Assembly (NCBI RefSeq): GCF_963675165.1
Contig: NC_087377.1
Span: 948,501-1,012,500, forward strand
Length of the DNA stretch: 64,000 nucleotides
Reading direction: 5' to 3'
From: Halichondria panicea
Taxonomy: Eukaryota > Porifera > Demospongiae > Suberitida > Halichondriidae
The notes below the pieces were generated by a model, which did not search any database, was not told the DNA's origin, and was given only the letters and a program-made list of their open reading frames with translations. Position 1 is the first letter of the stretch, and each line of letters opens with the position of its first letter. Below are positions 56,871 through 64,000 of the stretch, one piece after another. The position numbers were made by a program, and so were the translations under genes.

Positions 56871-59800
56871 AAACGTTTCCCCCTCCCAGCTAAAACTCCT
56901 GTATGAACCCCTGACTAAAAATAACCACATCAGGATATTCCCTTGTTATGTAAGGCTGATAAGCTTAGCAAAATTGAATTAACAAAACAAAGCAATGCTT
57001 GCTGGCATATTCCTTAACTGATGATGCCTGACTGTATGAGCACAGGGCTATTAGTACACAGTCATCTACTGCTATACAGTGTTCAGTACACACACAGCAG
57101 AGCACTCACATCTAGTGTCCCCTCATTGACACCCAACTGCACTCCCAGAGGACGCCATGTCCCCCTCACCTCCCAGGCAGCTGTCCTCACTACCCTCAAA
57201 TGATGATCTACACTCAGTCCCTCTGGAAGGAACACACAATCATGACAACAACATAACACTGTCATTATTCCTAAGCAATGCCTACTAACTAAAACACACA
57301 TTACTGAAGGACACTCTGTATTGTACTGATAAGATCAGCTACATCATTATTCACTGCTGTTAATTAAATCAAGATTAATGTGTTTACCACAGTCAGTGAG
57401 AGGACAAATATCAGGAGAGATGTCGCTGGTAGCTTTTGTCTTCTGTAAAGAGAAATCAAATATTAGTTACTTGTGTTTATATAATGTATAATTATAGAAC
57501 ATGTTCTGTAAAGACTTGTAATATAGTTGCCAACCTTAATGGTTGTTGCAATGTCCCCACGAGCAATGGCGGGAGACTCTAGTGCTCTAACAAGGGCAGA
57601 CCAGGAGGGGGGAGGAGAGGAGCGCTTCACCCAGTGTGTCAGCATGGCCTCAAAGCACGGCTCAACCCAGCGATAGTCCTTCTCAAGACTCTGTATCAGT
57701 ACACACAGAGAAACACAGTATTAAATACTTGCTCAACATTATGTTGCTATAGTAACCTGTTAAATAGGTTGTTACATCATACAAGACCACACCAAATATG
57801 CAGAGTCAGCATTGCCAGAGATACCTCATTCTAAGAATGTGAAACGCTCACTATTCAACCATTAAATAACAGTAGCAGTCAATTAAATAGTGCACACACA
57901 TAATTAGAATGAAGGGACTACACTGGGAGAATATACTCAAGGTGGTGGAGGTAGTCATTGTTAAGGTCTCACCTTCCTAGTTGCATAGTCAATGTCCAGT
58001 TCTATAGCCAGGCTGTACCAGTCAGAGCGTATTTCTTTGATCACTTCCTTCACATGTGCAAACAGCTCATCAGTTTCAGAGCTGGAGGTGTCCTCTGTAA
58101 CAATTCAAATATAATCACACATTGTACAGTACACACGTAACAATGTACACACAATCTGCACACATGCTCTGACATTATTCTCACCAACACTCTCTTTGAG
58201 GCAGTGGTACACGGTGAAGAAAGGCTTCTGGTTCTTGAAGATCTTACAACTGATAAAGCCTTTGAAGTGATCCTTTAACGAGGCTGCCTTGAATTCCAAT
58301 TTGTGTTCATCCTCATCAATTTCAGGATCTTTCTTGCTCCACTCGAAGGTGAGGTTCTTGTCCTTCAACGTTCGCTTCGTGGCAAAGGGCAGAGCCTTGA
58401 GAGAAACATCCTTTCCCAGACTGACTTCCTGCATACAGTATATCACATGTACAATGAATGCATATGCTATTAGGATATTTACAATTCAAATGGTATATAG
58501 TACACACAAATTATAGTGCAACACAGTTTTCTTACTTTTGCAAACCAGCATTCTTGGTGAGGGCTCAGAGAGACTTCACTGGTGCAGTTAAAGCAGGGAT
58601 ACACTCCATGTGTGAGGACACACAGTTTCGTGGCGTCTCCGTGTTTGCCACAGTAGCAGTCGAAGGCAATAATCGGAGTGAGTAGTGGACTAATATCCTT
58701 CATCACCAACAGGAGGGTTGAGAGGACGTAGGAACAAAGCTCGTGCATCATGTACTTTCGATTCTGTCGAATAATCCGTATCTCATAGCTATCGACATGA
58801 GCGATCAGGGTAACAAAATGCTTGGCAGATTCGTCAATGTGAAAGGAGACGAGGTTTCTCTTTACTGAGGTATCAGTGGCAAGTTTCCAAGTCATGCCCA
58901 GAATGCCTTCGTCTTTACTCCCCCTTGAGACCAATTCACTGATCATGGCACAGAAAACTCCAATGGGAACGTATTGAGGTTTGAATGTGATCTTGATTGG
59001 AGAGGGTGTATCAATGCCAGTGGGGGGTGGTTTCGTTAGTTCCTCGCGAGATGCACACTTGAGAATAGCGGGGATGAAATACGTCGTTTCGACCTCTTCT
59101 GTGGTATGGTCTTCCTTCACTGTTGTGATCTTGGCCAAGAGGTGGGAATGCTCGAGTAGTATGAGCAGCTTCTCAACAGGAATCAACTGGTCTTTCTTCA
59201 CACCCTGGTTTACATCGGAATGGCATCGAGTGATTGTTTTCAGTGAGAATTGTCCCTTGAGTATCCAATTCCTTCTCTCAGCATCATTAAATTGAATACG
59301 GCTGTCTTCAGAATGGAGCTCCAGCAGCGGATTGACAACGAAAACACTGAGACTGTTGAATACCACTTGGGGGTTGCAAATGACAAAGTTCCCAAACCAA
59401 CCATCTTTTTCCTTGATCTCTGGATGATAGATCAAAGCTCCAACGTACCGATCCAGATACCAAACGGTGAATCGAACCTCCTTCTCTCTCATCTTTAACG
59501 CCTCGATACCGATACGAATGCAATCTTCCATAGACACAATGTCAAACTCTTTTCTCAGTACAACTCCAAACAAAAGCTGTTGTGGACGAATTCGAAGCTT
59601 GGCATCTTTGAAATAGCTACTGAATAAGCCATGAAGATGTTCACGAAGAGGTTCCATATCAGAATCAGTGCCTTCGTAGTTGTCCACTGCTATGAACTTT
59701 TTGTCTTTTGGGTGAGAAAGTAAATCCTCAAACTTGCTGGTAATCTTGGTCATCGCTTCGTTTTTCTCTGTCAACTTTTTCTCTAAACGGTTTTGGAAAT

Positions 59801-61249
59801 CTTTCTTGAAAGTGTCTGAGTTGAGGTGTTGGCTGACTGTTTGCTCAATGGCAGCCATGTCTTCTGCACTGACGTTAGCATGCTCATCACTCTTCTGTTG
59901 AGTCAAAATGTTCCGAATTGCTTTCTTTTGTTCGTTTTCTTTTAGGCTCTCGCTGGCAGTGGTGCAATCGCTCTTGCTGGCAGTGGTGCCATCGCTCTCG
60001 CTGGCAGTGGTGCCGTCGCTCTCGCTGGCAGTGGCACCATCGCTCTTGGTGGTAGAGGTACTATCGCTCTCGCTGGCAGTGGTGCCATTGCTCTCGTTGG
60101 CAGTGGTACCATCGCTCTTGCTGGTAGAGGTAGTACTATCGCTCTCGCTGGCAGTGGTGCCATCGCTCTTGCTGGCAGTGGTGCTATCGCTCTTGCTGGT
60201 AGAGGTACTATCACTCTCGCTGGCAGTGGTGCCATCGCTTTCGCTGGCAGTGGTGCCATCGCTTTCGCTGGCAGTGGTGCCATCGCTTTCGCTGGCAGTG
60301 GTACCATCGCTCTTGTAAATAGCTGAGTGACAATATTTCTCGTACAGAAGATCGACTTTGATTTGCAATGTCAGTTCATCCTTGAAAGTACCTATGAGGG
60401 TAGCAACAGGCTTAGCAGAGCCTAGATTGCCCAGTTTACTACACTGCTCTCTGTCAATATCCGAGTCAATCTTGGTATGGTGGCTGATAGCTGAGAGGAT
60501 TTGAGAGAGTATTTCTGTGCTTGTGTACGTTGAATCGTACGGTGTGATCTTGTCATTTCCTCGTTCGTAGGAGACTTGACACATGTCATCGAGGTCTTTG
60601 TCCAGTCGAAAGAATACCAGGAAAATCCCTGCGCCTTTGCTTAGAAATGGAAACATCTCCACGAATCCAGGCTGCCCACCTATATCGACTAGATTGAGTA
60701 GGACTTTGTTCAGCAGCTCTTTAGTGTACTCTCCTGAACCCACAATACTCCGGAGTCTCGAGACAACCTTTCCAACATCTACAGTCGTCACTTTCACAAC
60801 CTTTTCCGGTAATTCTGGTATTAGCCCAGGTGTTGGTGATACCGTTTCTTTGGGTACAGTAGTTTGATTTTTTGGGTCAGTGGTTTCTTTAGTAGGCTGT
60901 TTCTTAGGCGTTTCTTCAATAGATTCACAGGACATAAGGTAAGAGAAGATAAACTGTGTTTCTTCCTCTAGACTTGAAGATGCTTTGAATTCAAGCTTTG
61001 TTCCAGATTTGTCCACAAAGGCCAATACTTGTTCACACTCGGCTAGTAATGTACTGCAACGTTTCCTTTGATCTTCTGGCAGCAAAGACAGGTTAGTGAT
61101 GGATCCAACAAGCCGCTGTCGAGTGGTCGTTTTGCCAATACCCGAAGGACCAATGAAGTATGTCTTGAGATAGTGTAGCTCGATGGTACCACTTTTGTCA
61201 GTCATCAGCTCGTCCAGTTTCTTCAAGTAGGTTTGGTTTTGAATATCGA
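56292..61249 (-). CDS. Gene B: Roc-COR-Death paralogue, 5' end outside window
   Basis: Exons 61249-58536, 58428-58185, 58094-57973, 57690-57535, 57442-57388, 57222-57110, 56477-56292; all phases agree and the stop is TGA at 56294-56292, about 1,196 codons visible. The first visible exon enters in the same phase as exon 7 of gene A, so linker and ankyrin exons are expected to the right of base 64000. P-loop GPSGIGKTTT, G3 DIGGQPG, GTFKDEL, a Ser/Thr repeat linker (about 15-16 units) and the COR-like region match gene A closely. Differences: a shorter repeat, an insertion of SDEH after the linker, and a different last exon (VIAEENARRPNSVTK instead of AIKRDCPNECDD). The second half of its final Death domain is thus unlike gene A. 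Intact as read; the upstream part is unknown. Confidence 0.8.
59945..60318 (-). repeat. In-frame 24-bp coding repeat of gene B (about 15-16 units)
   Basis: SDGTTASE-type octapeptides with SDSTSTSK variants; fewer units than gene A, frame preserved. Confidence 0.95.
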
Positions 61250-62013
61250 CTGTAAAAGATTTAACAATCGGTCATAACATAATTAATTAAATTTGTGACA
61301 CATTTTGTACCATTTGCAATTGTGTAAATCAGAGGTCCGATTGATATAATAATAATTATTGTACATTCTATATAGATCAACGGTAACTAATGTTTGTTCG
61401 GAAGCTGAAAACTGTGGTTAAAATTTCTGAAACCATCATAGAACAAGACCTCTCAAAAGACTAGTGTCCAAGTAAAATAATAGTTGTCTATTTGGCGACG
61501 TATCATTATAATTATAGTAGCCGTCAGATAAGTTCCCGTTGCGTTATTTAAAAAACTGCAAGCTGGCGTAACAACGGAACAGCAACGCAAGGCAGCTCAT
61601 TACATATTTATACCAATACAGTAACTTAACAATGCGAAGGATCTACTGAATAATGTCAATCCTCAGAGCCCTAGGTCCAGAGGAGAGCATGACTGCAAGC
61701 AGGTACTAGGTGAGGGATGGACTCAAGTGATATACTGGTAGACTGCCACCATCACAATAGGAGAGAGGAAGAGATCTATACACATGCACTGCATACTCTT
61801 CATTATCATTTCACTTATTATAATACATGATGATATCAAGTGATGAATGAAATGGTTCACAGTCAATAAAGTGATCATGTGCTATAATACTCAATTTCTT
61901 AATATTAGTCTAACGATGACAATGACAATGATATTTATAGCAAAAGATCAAAGAAACCACAGTGAAGCCAGGCACATCAAAGCTAACAAGTCACCAGTGC
62001 AATATGCCATATA

Positions 62014-62755
62014 CCGTACCCTCGCGAAAATAAGCCCATCTTGAAATAAACGCCCATCCCCTCTTTTGCTTCGAAGTTCTTACACGAGGGTATTTTCACT
62101 CGATTATAAGCCCACCCAGAATAAGAAGTTGAGCATGCGCAGTAGCTGAATGCCACATGTTCACTATTAATTTTAGTGAAGAAAGGAAGTTTTAGGTAGT
62201 AGCTAGTAAGACTATACTCCTTGCTGGACCAAGATCAGACATTATACCTTTCTCTGTATGGATCTGTTTGCCCCCTGAAGGTGTATATGCAAGGAACAAG
62301 TAGTCCTATATGCTGAGAAAGGAAACACAAAGTCTATAAGAAAGTTATCACACAGGCTAATTTTGCAAGTTACCTTGCCTTGGTTTTCTGAAACAAAGTA
62401 CCTGATAGCTGCTCTGTAGGAGTATGACCTACCATCCTTCGAGAAGTTTCTGCTACATCTAACATCAACAAGCAACGAATAGAGCCAGAGTCCACTTCTT
62501 CATTTCATGTTCATTCTCTTGTCATGCTTTAATCATACTCATGCATTAGTTTATAACATGTTGTTGTCAATAAAATGTTCATACTATGTATTAAAATGAA
62601 AATACTAAAAAAGAATTGGCATAGCAAAGTGTAAACCTCGATTTGAGGCCGCGGGTGGGCATATATTCGAATGAAAAGTAGCCGTTCGCGATTAAATGCC
62701 CAGTCCCCTAATAAGCCTTGCAGAAAAGGGTGGGCGTATTTTCGCGAGGGTACGG
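62014..62755. mobile_element. TIR element (CCGTACCCTCGCG), copy in gene B intron
   Basis: Orthologous to 42642-43386, same TA flanks. Confidence 0.75.
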
Positions 62756-63332
62756 TATGTGCAAAGCCAGAAAGCTTGGACAAAAGTTGGAATGATCTCT
62801 TTTATATTGTTCCCACAACTCACTTTTTTGTGGTATCAAAATAAGGAATGCGGAAGGCATAAATCTCATTATAACAATGCTTCTCGCACGCAGTTATTGC
62901 ATAATCACTCGTGCAATATTGGCTACGTTGTAATTAGTGGTCTCGAGGCCTACGGCACTCGTGGTCATGCAATAACTTAAACAAAGTAAGTAAAGTGAGC
63001 ATTCCATGATAGTAATAAACTATCTGCATACGATACTACAATGACAAGGTTAGCTGCCAAGTTGCTTCATTCTCAGAATGTTTGTGTCTCGTTAATTGTT
63101 GCTGACTCATCACCGTTTTAAAATTGTACAACAAATCGTAATTACGGTGCGTATACGAATAAAACATGTGCGTTCAATTCCAGTTGACAAGACATTTTCT
63201 GTTCGCGTAAAAACGACAACGTGACGTGCCATGCAAACGGTACAGAAACTTTATTCTGACGGCTACTGTATTACTTATACTATTATTATTCATGCACGAA
63301 TAATAATAGCCTATTATTACTCATGCACGAGG

Positions 63333-63390
63333 GATGTACTGCTAATACAACTATAGAGCACGAGAGCAAGAGTTGTATTAGCAGTACATC
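63333..63390. repeat. 20-bp perfect hairpin, copy B
   Basis: Arms identical to 43923-43978; loop two bases longer. An extra ATTATTACTCATGCACGA duplication lies just upstream at 63284-63330. Confidence 0.9.
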
Positions 63391-64000
63391 ATGAGGGCAT
63401 CACGATGCTGATAGTGCGTAATAGTCTTGCAAGCCTCATATACTGGGTTCCTAGTAGCAACCAATGACATTTGAGCATCTATGCGGCATAACAGGTTGTC
63501 ACGAAGCAACAAATTCACAACAGAGGCAGCACTAACCCTCAGTATTCATACCACAAAATACCACAAATAAGTCAAAAGTGAGATCAATGCCATCAATAGG
63601 GAGGTGGGTGGTGCTTTAAGGTTACGCTAAAATACCACTACTTACTACCCGACAGCACTGCTATTCACAACGGAGGCAGCACTAACTCACAAAACAGGTA
63701 AAAGTGAATTCATGCAATGCAATCAATAGGGAGGTGGGTGGTGCTTTAGCTATCCTCGTCCCCACGTCCACTTCACCTCCAAGGAAGAGGGTCTGATATC
63801 AGTATAATGGACTGAAAAGCTGACACCAGCCTCCATCGATGGACTGACCACGCCCATATAACACTAACGTAGTCTCTATTAAGAGAGCTGTGAAGAGCAG
63901 CTGTAACAAACCTAACCTCTGTCTCAAGCTAGCTAGCTATAATTATAGCGTATAAAGAGAAGTGGGCTATAATTATGTACTGGGCAACATCTAAACAAGA

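Larger units (their letters stand above)
56990..64000. repeat. Segmental duplication of 37385-44640
   Basis: Collinear and same orientation, beginning at CCTTAACTGATGATGCCTGA (57011; 37404 in the first copy) and still matching at the window end. Differences are single bases and short indels, including a 23-base insertion at about 61470 (AGTCCAAGTAAAATAATAG area) and a 72-bp repeat contraction. It includes the 3' gene parts, the TIR element and the hairpin. Confidence 0.92.

Overview
The window is eukaryotic and very probably from an early-branching metazoan; a demosponge is my best guess. The evidence is indirect. The DNA is AT-rich. Coding sequence is cut into short exons by introns of about 50-100 bp with GT/AG borders. 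Tc/mariner-like, piggyBac-like and other DNA-transposon relics are dense. The one complete gene has an ankyrin-Roc-COR-Death architecture of the kind expanded in sponges and cnidarians. I see no bacterial features, no CRISPR array, no rRNA gene and no intact tRNA gene.

Layout. 0.1-2.2 kb: relic of a Tnp2-like transposase gene (+). 2.3-4.8 kb: a repeat block and an inverted-repeat element. 4.8-7.8 kb: a multi-exon DDE-transposase-like gene (T1), followed by about 5 kb of satellite built from a 40-bp unit bracketed by a 53-bp unit. 13.6-20 kb: block R, a piggyBac relic (PB1) and block S, which holds a minus-strand kinase/COR chimeric pseudogene. 20-24.5 kb: a remnant of T with a second satellite array, then a block with an orphan Death-domain exon. 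24.5-31 kb: a second R-PB-S set and another Death exon. 31-36.6 kb: three DNA elements with readable target-site duplications. 37-49.1 kb: gene A, minus strand, 13 exons whose phases all agree, about 1,492 codons (ankyrin repeats, Roc GTPase, Ser/Thr-rich repeat linker, COR, two Death-like regions). 49.4 kb: last exon of an AAK1/BIKE-like kinase gene. 51-56.9 kb: second transposase copy (T2), third satellite array, third Death exon. 56.3-64 kb: gene B, a close paralogue of gene A whose 5' part lies beyond the window.

The window is a mosaic of directly repeated segments. The largest pair, about 37.4-44.6 kb and 57.0-64.0 kb, carries the 3' parts of genes A and B. The two genes keep nearly the same Roc-COR core but end in different last exons, and gene B's last exon is the type found as orphans at 24.0 and 30.4 kb. 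The locus therefore looks like a place where Death-domain exons, kinase pieces and Roc-COR genes are reshuffled by duplication in a transposon-rich setting. The protein functions (intracellular GTPase scaffolds with Death-fold outputs, DAPK-like but without a kinase) are inferred from domain order only.
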